Of a DNA stretch of 26,514 bases, positions 14,667 to 22,481 are shown one piece after another (positions within the stretch are counted from its first letter, which is position 1; every line of letters starts with the position of its first letter). The notes beneath the pieces are model-generated. The model was given only the letters and a program-made list of their open reading frames with translations, made no database searches and had not been told where the DNA came from. The DNA is taken from NCBI GenBank assembly GCA_002490465.1, contig DKUB01000042.1, forward strand, positions 1-26,514, given 5' to 3'. Origin of the DNA: Lachnoclostridium sp. UBA7215. GTDB lineage: Bacteria > Bacillota > Clostridia > Lachnospirales > Lachnospiraceae. The translations under genes were made by a program, and so were the position numbers.

Positions 14667-16282
14667 CCCTTTAAATCACAGTCACGGACGGCTGCCCGGA
14701 CTGCTAAAATTCTTGAGGGGCTGACGGATAACTCATCGACACCCATGCGCAAAAAGGTTTCTGTCAAAGAGGTATCGGCACCCAGTTCACCGCAGATTCC
14801 TACCCATGCGCCGCCTTTGTGTCCGTTCTCCACTGTCATCTGAATAGCGCGGAGCACCGCCGGATGATGGGCATCATAAAAGGAATCCAGCCGCGGGTTC
14901 TGACGGTCAATTGCCAATGTGTACTGCGTAAGGTCGTTTGTCCCAATCGAAAAGAAATCGACTTCTTTCCCAAGCTCCTCCGTGATCCATACCGCAGCCG
15001 GCGTCTCAATCATCACACCGAGTTCCACATCACCGTAAGCAAATCCCTGATCACTTAACTCTTTTTTAACCTCTTCCACGGTTTCCTTAATTCGTCTTAC
15101 CTCTTCCACGGAAATAATCATCGGAAACATAATAGCAATATTTCCATAATAACTGGCACGATAGAGTGCGCGAAGCTGTGTCTTGAAAATATCCGGCTGT
15201 TCCAGGCAGATACGGATGGCGCGGTATCCCATAGCAGGGTTATCCTCTTTGTCCAGGTTAAAATAATCCACCTGCTTATCCGCACCGATATCAAGCGTCC
15301 GTATGATAACCTTTTTCCCCGCCATAGTCTGCACTACCGAGCGGTACGCATTAAACTGATCCTCCTCAGACGGAAAGGTATCGGATTCCAAATACAAAAA
15401 TTCCGAGCGGAACAAACCAATTCCCGCCGCATCATTTTGCAGCACGGACGGCACATCACCTACCCCTCCAATATTGGCATAGAGTTTAATTTCCCTGCCA
15501 TCCTTTGTAACGGTCGGCTGACCTTTTAATTCCTGTAGAAGACGCGCCTTTTCCTCCTGCTCCTCCTGCTTCTTTTTGTACTGTTCTATGATTTCCTCAT
15601 CCGGATCCACATACAGCACACCCTCAAATCCGTCTACAATGCCAAAATGCCCGTCTATGTCCTCACTGTAGTCCACGCCAATCAGCGCCGGTATGTTCAT
15701 TGTCCTTGCCAGTATCGCTGTATGCGAATTTGTAGAGCCATAACGGGTCACAAAGGACAGTAAAAGCGATTTATCCAGCTGAACGGTCTCAGACGGCGCC
15801 AAATCCTCAGCCACAAGAATGACCGGTTCACTGCTGTCAAAACCAGCGTCTTCTGCCCCCTGCAGTACCGATATGACACGGTTGCTAATGTCCTTTACAT
15901 CTGCTGCCCTGGCTTTCATATACTCATCATCCATCGCCGCAAAGATTTCAGAAAAATTATCTCCGGTTACTGCCACCGCATACTCCGCATTGACATTCTG
16001 GGTCTGAATCATGTTTACAACAGACTCCTGATAATCCAGGTCATCTAACATCATCTGGTGTACTTCAAAGATGGCAGCACTGGACTCCCCCACTTCTTTG
16101 GATGCTTTTTCATACAGAGCCGCCAACTGCTGTTTTGCCTTCTCTGTCGCCTCGTTATAGCGCTGGATTTCTGCATCAGTATCGGTAACCTTTATTCTTT
16201 TTACTAATTGGTCATTTTTTTTGTAAATGGAGAGGCGCCCCATGGCAACCCCTCCAAATACGGATTTTCCTTCCATTTTCAT
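14663..16282 (-). CDS. ptsI: PTS enzyme I (phosphoenolpyruvate-protein phosphotransferase)
   Basis: Transfers phosphate from PEP to HPr. 539 residues, close to the usual 570. The phosphohistidine domain has H187 in the motif STNSHTAILAR; most EI proteins read GGxTSHxAI, so the residues just before the His differ slightly. The PEP-binding barrel has LFRSEFLYL, GVMIETPAAV, GTNDLTQYTLA and the active-site Cys C497 in GICGELG. All catalytic residues are present. The ribosome site AAGGAG lies in the last codons of ptsH, 3 bases before this gene. The ptsHI pair within a sugar operon points to a dedicated phosphotransfer chain rather than the general one. Confidence 0.95.
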   Translation of the reverse strand: MKMEGKSVFGGVAMGRLSIYKKNDQLVKRIKVTDTDAEIQRYNEATEKAKQQLAALYEKASKEVGESSAAIFEVHQMMLDDLDYQESVVNMIQTQNVNAEYAVAVTGDNFSEIFAAMDDEYMKARAADVKDISNRVISVLQGAEDAGFDSSEPVILVAEDLAPSETVQLDKSLLLSFVTRYGSTNSHTAILARTMNIPALIGVDYSEDIDGHFGIVDGFEGVLYVDPDEEIIEQYKKKQEEQEEKARLLQELKGQPTVTKDGREIKLYANIGGVGDVPSVLQNDAAGIGLFRSEFLYLESDTFPSEEDQFNAYRSVVQTMAGKKVIIRTLDIGADKQVDYFNLDKEDNPAMGYRAIRICLEQPDIFKTQLRALYRASYYGNIAIMFPMIISVEEVRRIKETVEEVKKELSDQGFAYGDVELGVMIETPAAVWITEELGKEVDFFSIGTNDLTQYTLAIDRQNPRLDSFYDAHHPAVLRAIQMTVENGHKGGAWVGICGELGADTSLTETFLRMGVDELSVSPSRILAVRAAVRDCDLKG

Positions 16283-16285
16283 AGC

Positions 16286-16543
16286 TTATAAATTCTCCTT
16301 AAAGAATGTCTCCAATTCAGCAGCTGCCGTTTCCTCGTCCTCTCCATCACATTTCACTGTGATTTCCATGCCACATTTAATGCCCATGGACATAACGCCC
16401 ATAATGCGTTTCGCATCCGCCTCCCTGCCATCTTTTGCAATTTTTACACTGCAGGAATAACCTGCGGCCTGTTTCACCAGCACCCCTGCCGGTCTTGCGT
16501 GGATTCCCTCCGGATCCGTAATTGTGTAAGTAAACTCCTTCAT
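16286..16543 (-). CDS. ptsH: HPr-family phosphocarrier with Arg at position 46
   Basis: Small phosphocarrier of 85 residues passing phosphate from enzyme I (H187) to the IIA domain of the PTS permease. The active-site motif GIHARPA places the phosphohistidine at H15, with R17 conserved. The second signature region reads AKRIMGVMSMG: position 46, normally Ser and phosphorylated by HPr kinase in Bacillota, is Arg (codon CGC). This HPr should therefore work in sugar transport but not form HPr(Ser-P), the co-repressor of CcpA. Forms without Ser46 are probably not rare among Clostridia paralogues. AAGGAG lies before the ATG. The next gene, ptsI, follows after 3 bases. Confidence 0.93.
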   Translation of the reverse strand: MKEFTYTITDPEGIHARPAGVLVKQAAGYSCSVKIAKDGREADAKRIMGVMSMGIKCGMEITVKCDGEDEETAAAELETFFKENL

Positions 16544-16592
16544 AATGATTCTCCTTTCTCTAACATTTTTTTAATTGCCAATTAACCGCTGC

Positions 16593-17510
16593 CTATACAT
16601 AATTTTTTCCAAACTGCCCTAACAGCTCATGTACGGCTTCTTTTGTAGCCATACCGTCTGAAAAGGCAGATGCAGAACCAGTGCATACCCCCATATAAAA
16701 CGCCTGCTCATAATCATGGGATGCCATATATCCCGCCACAAATCCTGCCACCATAGAATCTCCGGCCCCGACAGAATTTTTCACTTTTCCTTTCGGCGCC
16801 TCCGACTGATATACATTTCCGTCCTCTGTCAACAAAACGGCACCCTCTCCCGCCATAGATATTAACACATTGCGCGCGCCATCTTCCTGTAATTTGCGCG
16901 CATACGGAATCACTTCCTCCCTTGTGTTCAGTTTCACCCCGTAGATTTCCCCGAGTTCATGATTGTTCGGCTTAATCATAAATGGATGATATTTTAACAC
17001 ATTCATCAGTAAATCCTTTGTGGCATCCACGACAATCTGTAATTTTTTTCCTGACAGACGCTCCATGATATCACGGTACATGGTCTCTGGCATTGTCGCT
17101 GGAATTGAGCCTGCCAGCACTAATGTGTCCCCATCCACAAGCTGCTCCAACTGTTTATAGAGTTTCTGTATATCCGCTTCTCCAATGTCCGGTCCCATTC
17201 CGTTAATCTCGGATTCTTCCTCTGACCTCACTTTAACATTGATACGGGATATTCCAGCATCCACCTCAATAAATTCCGACTGGATTTCCTGTTCCTCCAT
17301 AAGCCTTGCAATTTCTCTCCCGGTAAACCCGGCACGAAAACCAAGCGCTGTGCTTTTATAACCGAGATTGTGCAATACCATGGAAACATTTACCCCTTTT
17401 CCACCCGGGTTAATGATTTCCTGATTTGTCCGGTTCACGGCACCCAGCTGCAGGTTATCCACGGTCACAATATAGTCAAGAGACGGATTAAATGTCACTG
17501 TATAAATCAT
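16593..17510 (-). CDS. fruK: 1-phosphofructokinase (PfkB family)
   Basis: Phosphorylates fructose-1-phosphate to fructose-1,6-bisphosphate with ATP. 305 residues, the usual length. PfkB/ribokinase signatures: the N-terminal NPSLDYI, the sugar-binding PGGKGVNVS (35-43), the central KPNNHELGE and the ATP/anion-hole motif NSVGAGDSM with catalytic base D251. The strict beginning MIYTVTFNPSLDYIV is typical of FruK; tagatose-6-phosphate kinase (LacC) is a close alternative. A good ribosome site, AAGGAAGG, precedes the ATG. It lies 22 bases after the PTS permease gene, so its substrate should be a product of that permease plus the dehydrogenase in the same operon. Confidence 0.87.
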   Translation of the reverse strand: MIYTVTFNPSLDYIVTVDNLQLGAVNRTNQEIINPGGKGVNVSMVLHNLGYKSTALGFRAGFTGREIARLMEEQEIQSEFIEVDAGISRINVKVRSEEESEINGMGPDIGEADIQKLYKQLEQLVDGDTLVLAGSIPATMPETMYRDIMERLSGKKLQIVVDATKDLLMNVLKYHPFMIKPNNHELGEIYGVKLNTREEVIPYARKLQEDGARNVLISMAGEGAVLLTEDGNVYQSEAPKGKVKNSVGAGDSMVAGFVAGYMASHDYEQAFYMGVCTGSASAFSDGMATKEAVHELLGQFGKNYV

Positions 17511-17532
17511 AAGCCATCCTTCCTTATACTTT

Positions 17533-19413
17533 TTACTTTAACTGTTCTAAAATCCATGCAACATCATCTGTTGTCTTCATCTTTTCCAATACGTTTTCGT
17601 CCTCAAGCGCCTCACAAATCTTTTGCAGCAGGTCGAGATGTTCATCACCGATTCCGGCAATGCCGAATACCAGCTGTGCTTTCTCATCACCGAAATCAAC
17701 GCCATCCGGATATTGTACAAGAACAATTCCCGTTTTCTTCACGGAATCTTTCGCTTCCGATGTGCCGTGCGGAATTGCCAGCCCCATTCCCATATAAGTG
17801 GTAACGAGTTTTTCTCTCTCAAGCATTGCGTCCACATAGCTCCGTTCTACACAGCCCTGTTTCACAAGCAGTTCTCCTGCTGCCCGTATGGCATCCTCTT
17901 TGGATACCGGCCTCTGGTTTAACCGGATGCCATTCTTATCTATTACAGTATTTCCAGAACCTTTCGACTGAACCGCATTCTCCTGCACTGCTGCAACCTC
18001 ACCAGATTCCTCTGTCCCCGCAGCGAGCTGCTCATACAGAGCATCCAGGGAAGGGTCTGCCAGAAAGTTGCCAATTGTAATCAATTTTGCCTGCGGAGCA
18101 GATTTCCTTGCGCGGTCTGCCAGGGTCGTCTGTACAACTGCCACATCACAGTCAGCCGGAATATTATCTACGGAAGTATTTTTTACAATAATTTCCGGAC
18201 GTATATTTTTTAAACGGTTGCGGAACTTCGTAGCTCCCATTGCTGATGAACCCATGCCGGCATCACAGGCAAAAATAATTTTCTTAACTGCAGAAGAGAC
18301 AATTGCTGCACTGTCCGATACAGCTGCCTGCCCTTTGGAGGCCGCTTTCATCTGATTCATCTGGTCTTTTGCCTCCGACAGGCTTCCTTTCTTTCCGTCC
18401 GTCAACTTAATAATCGGAGAGGCAATCAGGAACGATACCACGGTTGCAATCAATACACCGATAATGGTTAAAGGGATTTTATCCTTCGGCGCCATTGACA
18501 AAAAGGCGATAATGGAACCCGGTGACGAAGGCGCCTTAAGGCCGCAGCCTGTCAGTGTAAAAAATGCAATCGAACACATATTCCCTACAATTGGTGCCAG
18601 GATGACAATCGGATTCATTAATATATATGGGAAATAAATCTCATGGATTCCCCCAAAGAAATGAATGATTACAGCACCCGGTGCGGACTGCTTTGTCACC
18701 TTGTCTTTCGCAAAGAAGCAATAAGCGAGCAGCACACCCAATCCCGGACCCGGATTTGCCTCTAACATATACATAATCGACTTTCCAACTGCCTCTGCCT
18801 GTGCAGAACCAATCGGTGTGAATATGCCGTGGTTAATGGCGTTATTTAAAAACAGTACCTTTGCCGGCTCAACAAAAACGGATACAAGCGGCAGCAATCC
18901 ATGATTAATCAGAATTTCTACACCTTTTGACAGCACAGCGAGAATACCTGTCATAACCGGTCCAATAACAAAGTAACCCATAATCGCAATCAGCATACCA
19001 AAAATACCTACAGAAAAGTTATTAATTAACATTTCAAAACCGGTTGGCATATGGCCGTCCATTATCTCATCAAACTTTTTAATTACCCAGCCCGCAAACG
19101 GTCCAATTACCATGGCTCCCATCAGCATCGGCTGGCCCTCTGTCCCGCCAACACCGGCAATACATCCCATAATCGCAATCGCGCCCATGACACGCCCACG
19201 TTCTCCGCCTACCAGAGCCCCGCCTGTAGAAGCAACTAATACCGGAAGCAGATAGGTCAGCATATATGGCTGAATAGAAGCCAGTCCCTCATTTGGCAGC
19301 CATCCATCCGCAATAAACAGTGCCGTAATAAGCCCCCATGCGATAAATGCTCCTATATTCGGCATAACCATGGAAGATAAGAATTTACCAAATTGCTGTA
19401 ACTTATTTTTCAT
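17533..19413 (-). CDS. mtlA: PTS mannitol-type transporter, fused IICBA
   Basis: Takes up and phosphorylates a hexitol. 626 residues in three domains. The IIC membrane domain spans about 1-340, with GGIHEIYFPY at 254-263 (E258 matches the substrate-binding Glu of E. coli MtlA). The IIB domain has C383 in FACDAGMGSSAMG. A flexible linker (about 462-495) precedes the IIA domain, with H549 in GLAIPHGT. Lengths and active residues agree with E. coli MtlA (637 residues), so mannitol is the best guess; other hexitols remain possible because IIC specificity cannot be read with certainty. It is served by the HPr and EI encoded downstream. A 51-base gap separates it from the DeoR gene. Confidence 0.92.
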   Translation of the reverse strand: MKNKLQQFGKFLSSMVMPNIGAFIAWGLITALFIADGWLPNEGLASIQPYMLTYLLPVLVASTGGALVGGERGRVMGAIAIMGCIAGVGGTEGQPMLMGAMVIGPFAGWVIKKFDEIMDGHMPTGFEMLINNFSVGIFGMLIAIMGYFVIGPVMTGILAVLSKGVEILINHGLLPLVSVFVEPAKVLFLNNAINHGIFTPIGSAQAEAVGKSIMYMLEANPGPGLGVLLAYCFFAKDKVTKQSAPGAVIIHFFGGIHEIYFPYILMNPIVILAPIVGNMCSIAFFTLTGCGLKAPSSPGSIIAFLSMAPKDKIPLTIIGVLIATVVSFLIASPIIKLTDGKKGSLSEAKDQMNQMKAASKGQAAVSDSAAIVSSAVKKIIFACDAGMGSSAMGATKFRNRLKNIRPEIIVKNTSVDNIPADCDVAVVQTTLADRARKSAPQAKLITIGNFLADPSLDALYEQLAAGTEESGEVAAVQENAVQSKGSGNTVIDKNGIRLNQRPVSKEDAIRAAGELLVKQGCVERSYVDAMLEREKLVTTYMGMGLAIPHGTSEAKDSVKKTGIVLVQYPDGVDFGDEKAQLVFGIAGIGDEHLDLLQKICEALEDENVLEKMKTTDDVAWILEQLK

Positions 19414-19464
19414 GTTATGTAACCCCTTTCATAATATAATTTTTTTGAAGTTTTGTAAATTTTT

Positions 19465-20226
19465 TTATTGCAATTGAACCCCCACTCTCTCACATTCCTC
19501 CCGAAACTCCTTTGAAATACCCGGATCGGAAATCACCATACTTACCTCCTCTAACCGACAAATATGGAACGTGCTCTTTTTATCTGTCTTAAAAGAATCC
19601 ATTAAGACAATTTTCTCTCCGGAGCGCTGCAATACCGCCTGTTTTAAATAAGACTCCATCAGAACTTCACAGGAAAACCCGACATCTGATGAATAACTTG
19701 TTACCCCCAGAAACGCCAGATCAAAGTTAACCGCTTTTATTTGCTCAATTGCCGATACCCCGCACACGCTCATACTGAATTTATTCAGCTCTCCCCCGAT
19801 AACAAATACTGTTGGAGATTTTAGCTTCGACAGCTCCATCGCGCACGTCATACTGCTTGTAAAAATAAAATTTGGCTGGTCGGGCCATATTCTTGCCAAC
19901 GCTGTCGTGGTACTTCCCGAATCCAGGAAGACAGTAGTGTTTGGCTTTATCAGAGATACCGCCTTCTCTACAACATTCTCTTTTTCCTCCACATTGCGAA
20001 CAGCCCTCCGCCCGATATAATCATCCGTTCCAAGTACGACCTCAACCGATTTAGCGCCGCCGTGTATCCGGACTATTTTTTTGGACTCATCCAGATGTTT
20101 TAAGTCCGTCCGAAGTGTCATCTGTGACACTTCGGGAAACTTTTTTTCCAGCTGTGCAAACGTAATATTGCCTTTTTCATTGACAAAATCAACAATTGCA
20201 TTTCTTCGCTGCTCCATGGTATCCAT
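19465..20226 (-). CDS. DeoR-family sugar-phosphate-responsive repressor
   Basis: 253 residues. The N-terminal winged helix-turn-helix (about 1-57) has the DeoR recognition pattern SQMTLRTDLKHLD followed by GGA. The C-terminal domain is the DeoR effector domain, with DSGSTTTALAR (around 98-108) as the phosphosugar-binding loop and GGELN plus LGVTSYSSDVGFS. Members repress catabolic operons until bound by a pathway intermediate. It is second in the operon, 12 bases after the dehydrogenase gene. The likely targets are the three CTTTTRAAA-type repeats around the operon promoter at 21557-21646, giving autoregulation. The effector is probably a sugar phosphate such as fructose-1-phosphate or hexitol phosphate (inference). 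Confidence 0.92.
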   Translation of the reverse strand: MDTMEQRRNAIVDFVNEKGNITFAQLEKKFPEVSQMTLRTDLKHLDESKKIVRIHGGAKSVEVVLGTDDYIGRRAVRNVEEKENVVEKAVSLIKPNTTVFLDSGSTTTALARIWPDQPNFIFTSSMTCAMELSKLKSPTVFVIGGELNKFSMSVCGVSAIEQIKAVNFDLAFLGVTSYSSDVGFSCEVLMESYLKQAVLQRSGEKIVLMDSFKTDKKSTFHICRLEEVSMVISDPGISKEFREECERVGVQLQ

Positions 20227-20238
20227 AATCTGCCCTCA

Positions 20239-21501
20239 CTATTTTTCAATAAAATTAGCCAGCAGATATTCTTCTGCCTCCGGACACCACAATCCCTTGT
20301 TAGCATCCAGGATATCTGCCAGTTTTATAAAGCGCTCATCCTCTGCACCCTTTGCCCGAAAATCCTCCAGCGCCGTCAACGGCATATTCAGGTGCGTATA
20401 AATCAGTTTCTTTCCACCCGGAATCTTCGGCAGGTTTAATGTGGTTTCGGCTGCTGCGTCAAGACCGCCTACATGAGTAACCATAACCGCAGGGTTAATG
20501 CGCTTAGCCGCCGTCAATTCGAGAGATTCTATCATATCTGCGGTATTGCCGCCCGTCGTCCCCATAACATGCGTGGAATTATAGTGCACATCATAAAAAT
20601 TCATTTTTGCGCTGAACTGGTTATCCGTAGGTCCGGCAAAGAAATTCAAACAGCCATCTCTTCCCAATACTGCACTGCTCTGCTCTACTACTGCCGCAAT
20701 AGGCGCATAACAAAATACATCATCAAAACCAGTACCCCCGGTTAATTCACGAAGCCCGGCAACCGGATCTTCCATTTTCCCTGTATTGACAAAGTGAAGC
20801 TCTATGCCATCAGCTTTTGCCTCTTCTACCGGGAACAGCTCCTCTGCGCGCAAAAGCCTCTCATCATTTACATCTGTCACTACTACCATCGAAGGGCGGA
20901 CATCCCTGTGAAGCGCATAAGTTAAAGCTCCAAGGCCCATAGGACCGGCACCGGCCATAATAGCCAGTTTTCCGCCTTCCTTTATTCCCATCTCATGGTG
21001 ATAGACTCCCATTTTTGTGTGGTAAGCCGCATTAAATGCCCCGATACTGCACGACATCGGCTCTGCCAGAGAAGCCTCATAATAGGCGCGGCCCTTGTAC
21101 TCCAGCAGACAACCCAGTTCCATTACCTCAGCCGGAATCACACAATACGTACAATCTCCTCCAAAAAACTCATAGGAATATCCCGGGCTCCACATCGTCC
21201 CCTTATAATTCAGTGCCGGCTGCAAAGTAAATTTCATCCCCGGCTTGAACTTATCCTGATGTGCTGCACCCACCTGCACAATATCTCCGGCAAACTCGTG
21301 TCCCATAATAGCCGGGTGCTCTGCCACATCATCATGTACACGTTTATGCTCTGTACCAAGAATTGCACATTTGTAAGTAGACATACAGATGCTGTCCGAC
21401 ACTACCTTAACAAGAATTTCATCATCCTTAATCTCCGGTAATTCAAACTCATCCATCCTTAAGTCATTTGCCCCGTGAAGTCTAACTGCCCTTGTTTTCA
21501 T
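20239..21501 (-). CDS. Zinc-type dehydrogenase, L-sorbose-1-phosphate reductase (SorE)-like
   Basis: 420-residue medium-chain dehydrogenase. Catalytic zinc ligands: C39 (SICMST), the HE pair H68/E69 in MGHEFAG, and E147 in AEPMSC. Rossmann motif AGAGPMG at 183-189. The four-cysteine structural zinc loop of classical alcohol dehydrogenases is missing. The segments LRMDEFELP, DDEILVKVVSDSIC, GCLNFFAGPT and MNFYDVHYNSTHVMGT closely recall enterobacterial SorE from memory; no alignment was run. SorE interconverts L-sorbose-1-phosphate and glucitol-6-phosphate, that is the ketose C2 next to the phosphate. Here it is first in an operon with a mannitol PTS and 1-phosphofructokinase, so oxidation of mannitol-1-phosphate to fructose-1-phosphate is the attractive reading. 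AAAGGAG precedes the ATG. Confidence 0.83.
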   Translation of the reverse strand: MKTRAVRLHGANDLRMDEFELPEIKDDEILVKVVSDSICMSTYKCAILGTEHKRVHDDVAEHPAIMGHEFAGDIVQVGAAHQDKFKPGMKFTLQPALNYKGTMWSPGYSYEFFGGDCTYCVIPAEVMELGCLLEYKGRAYYEASLAEPMSCSIGAFNAAYHTKMGVYHHEMGIKEGGKLAIMAGAGPMGLGALTYALHRDVRPSMVVVTDVNDERLLRAEELFPVEEAKADGIELHFVNTGKMEDPVAGLRELTGGTGFDDVFCYAPIAAVVEQSSAVLGRDGCLNFFAGPTDNQFSAKMNFYDVHYNSTHVMGTTGGNTADMIESLELTAAKRINPAVMVTHVGGLDAAAETTLNLPKIPGGKKLIYTHLNMPLTALEDFRAKGAEDERFIKLADILDANKGLWCPEAEEYLLANFIEK

Positions 21502-21556
21502 TTTAAAAATTCTCCTTTCTATTTTGTTTTTATTTCTTTTTGTTACAACAACTGTT

Positions 21557-21571
21557 CTTTTGTTTTAAAAG
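21557..21571 (-). promoter_or_regulatory. Operator-like repeat downstream of the hexitol operon start point
   Basis: Minus strand CTTTTAAAACAAAAG, located at about +3 to +17 of the predicted transcript. It matches YTTTTRAAAYAAAAG, also seen at 21611-21625. A DeoR protein bound here would block transcription start. The bound protein is inferred from the DeoR gene in the operon. Confidence 0.5.
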
Positions 21572-21579
21572 TTATTTTT

Positions 21580-21608
21580 ATTATATCAACACTATATTCC
21601 GCTGTCAA
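21580..21608 (-). promoter_or_regulatory. Perfect consensus promoter of the hexitol operon
   Basis: TTGACA (21603-21608), 17-base spacer and TATAAT (21580-21585) on the minus strand, giving a start near 21573 and a 5' leader of about 70 nt before the dehydrogenase gene. A fully consensus promoter implies control by repression, consistent with the DeoR gene. No convincing CcpA cre site was found beside it. Confidence 0.85.
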
Positions 21609-21610
21609 CA

Positions 21611-21646
21611 CTTTTATTTCAAAAATATAAATCTTTTTTTCAAAAG
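21611..21646 (-). promoter_or_regulatory. Two operator-like repeats upstream of the -35 box
   Basis: TTTTTGAAATAAAAG (21611-21625) and CTTTTGAAAAAAAG (21633-21646), read on the minus strand, lie just upstream of TTGACA with starts 22 bases apart (about two helical turns). With the copy at 21557-21571 they give three related sites. The region is A/T-rich, so some similarity could be chance. Confidence 0.5.
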
Positions 21647-21694
21647 TCAAAAAAGCATAATACAAACCTTCACCGATTCCATTGCGCCCATACT

Positions 21695-21742
21695 GGACAA
21701 ATAAAGAATAACCGAAACGGTTTTCCTACCGCTCCGGTTATT
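21695..21742 (-). terminator. Terminator after the NifX-like gene
   Basis: Minus strand: AATAACCGGAGCGGT (21728-21742), six-base loop, ACCGTTTCGGTTATT (21707-21721), a 15-base-pair stem with two G-U pairs that form only on this strand. It is followed by CTTTATTTG. It separates the NifX-like gene from the hexitol operon. The rest of the gap 21502-21819 holds the promoter and operators listed; I see nothing else in it. Confidence 0.75.
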
Positions 21743-21819
21743 ATAAACAAATTATTTTCCGCTTATAAATTTATATAAAGATACTTCTTCGCCCGCAAAC
21801 AAACCGGTGATTCAAAACA

Positions 21820-22239
21820 TCAGCATCCGCCCCCGTTCCCTGCACAGCCATGTTTATCCTCTCCACAATGTCCATTTCCGTGGTGATGTCCTTCCCCATG
21901 ATGGCCATGATGATCACAATGAATATCCGGATCAAATTCGAGCCTCCCCGCAAGCAGCGCCTCCACAGCCTCATCCGCACTGCCAGACACCCCGCCATAA
22001 AGCCGGATACCCGCCTCGGCCAGTGCTGTCTGTGCACCTGCACCAATACCTCCGCAAACCAGTGTATTCACATTCAATGTCCTCAGCATTCCGGCAAGAG
22101 CCCCGTGCCCGCTTCCGTCCGTATCCACCACCTGCGCTCCGGCAACTTTCCCTTCCTCAATTTCATAAACCTTAAACTGCTCTGTATGCCCAAAATGCGG
22201 GAATACATTTCCATTTTCATAAGTAACCGCAACTTTCAT
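21820..22239 (-). CDS. NifX/NifB-type FeMo-cofactor-binding-domain protein, His/Cys tail
   Basis: 139 residues from the ATG at 22239 (MKVAVTYENG); the frame is open upstream to 22326, but the homology begins here and AAAGGA precedes it. The domain of about 105 residues is the dinitrogenase iron-molybdenum cofactor biosynthesis fold (NifX/NifY/NifB C-terminal, MTH1175-like), with FPHFGHTEQF and VNTLVCGGIGAGA. The last 33 residues are extremely rich in His, Gly and Cys (HCDHHGHHGEGHHHGNGHCG), a metal-binding tail. No nitrogenase gene is near, so a role as an Fe-S or metal chaperone is more likely than nitrogen fixation. It has its own promoter and terminator and appears monocistronic. Confidence 0.85.
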   Translation of the reverse strand: MKVAVTYENGNVFPHFGHTEQFKVYEIEEGKVAGAQVVDTDGSGHGALAGMLRTLNVNTLVCGGIGAGAQTALAEAGIRLYGGVSGSADEAVEALLAGRLEFDPDIHCDHHGHHGEGHHHGNGHCGEDKHGCAGNGGGC

Positions 22240-22304
22240 AATGATGTCATCCTTTCTTTCTTCGGCAGTTTCAGCCGCATATTTTCGCCTAGGCTCTTTC
22301 GTCA

Positions 22305-22333
22305 ATAATATCCCAAAAACATACAAAAATCAA
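22305..22333 (-). promoter_or_regulatory. Promoter of the NifX-like gene
   Basis: TTGATT (22328-22333), 17-base spacer, TATTAT (22305-22310) on the minus strand, about 65 bases before the ATG at 22239. Good match to a sigma-A promoter. Confidence 0.55.
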
Positions 22334-22370
22334 GATACTATATCAGAACAAATCCACACGGTACTGGTAA

Positions 22371-22413
22371 CAGAGTATTTCCTCAGACTCTATCCCCGCT
22401 GTCACATACTCTG
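22371..22413. repeat. Inverted repeat in the gap before the NifX-like gene
   Basis: CAGAGTAT (22371-22378) and ATACTCTG (22406-22413) are perfect 8-base inverted arms with a 27-base loop. They lie upstream of the NifX-like promoter and downstream of the iron alcohol dehydrogenase. They may be an operator or part of a transcript-end structure; no poly-T follows. Confidence 0.45.
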
Positions 22414-22420
22414 AATACAA

Positions 22421-22458
22421 AGAAAGGGCCGTCTCCACAAAGAAGATTGCCTCTTTCT
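22421..22458 (-). terminator. Possible terminator after the iron alcohol dehydrogenase
   Basis: On the minus strand AAAG-A-GG pairs with CCCTTT across a long internal region, and is followed by CTTTGTATT. The stem is short and bulged, so this is a weak call. It would end the cupin-to-dehydrogenase transcript. Confidence 0.35.
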
Positions 22459-22481
22459 GTTATATAGATTTATTGCCCAAA

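Noticed and set aside
16593..17510. Tagatose-6-phosphate kinase as the PfkB assignment
   Set aside because: The N-terminus and overall pattern fit 1-phosphofructokinase better and no other tagatose pathway gene is present, though sequence alone does not fully exclude it.
19431..19459. TTTACA-17-TATTAT upstream of mtlA as an internal promoter
   Set aside because: The predicted start point (about 19424) falls within the ribosome-binding site of mtlA, so a useful transcript is unlikely; the match is probably due to A/T-richness.
21594..21607. CcpA cre-like sequence at the hexitol promoter (TGACAGCGGAATAT)
   Set aside because: It has at least four mismatches to the cre consensus.
21586..21608. 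Response-regulator TTGAC box at the hexitol promoter
   Set aside because: The second TTGA is 18 bases from the first, not 11, and lacks the C; it is just the -35 and spacer.
21820..22239. Evidence for nitrogen fixation
   Set aside because: A single NifX/NifB-type domain protein without nifHDK nearby is common in non-fixing anaerobes.
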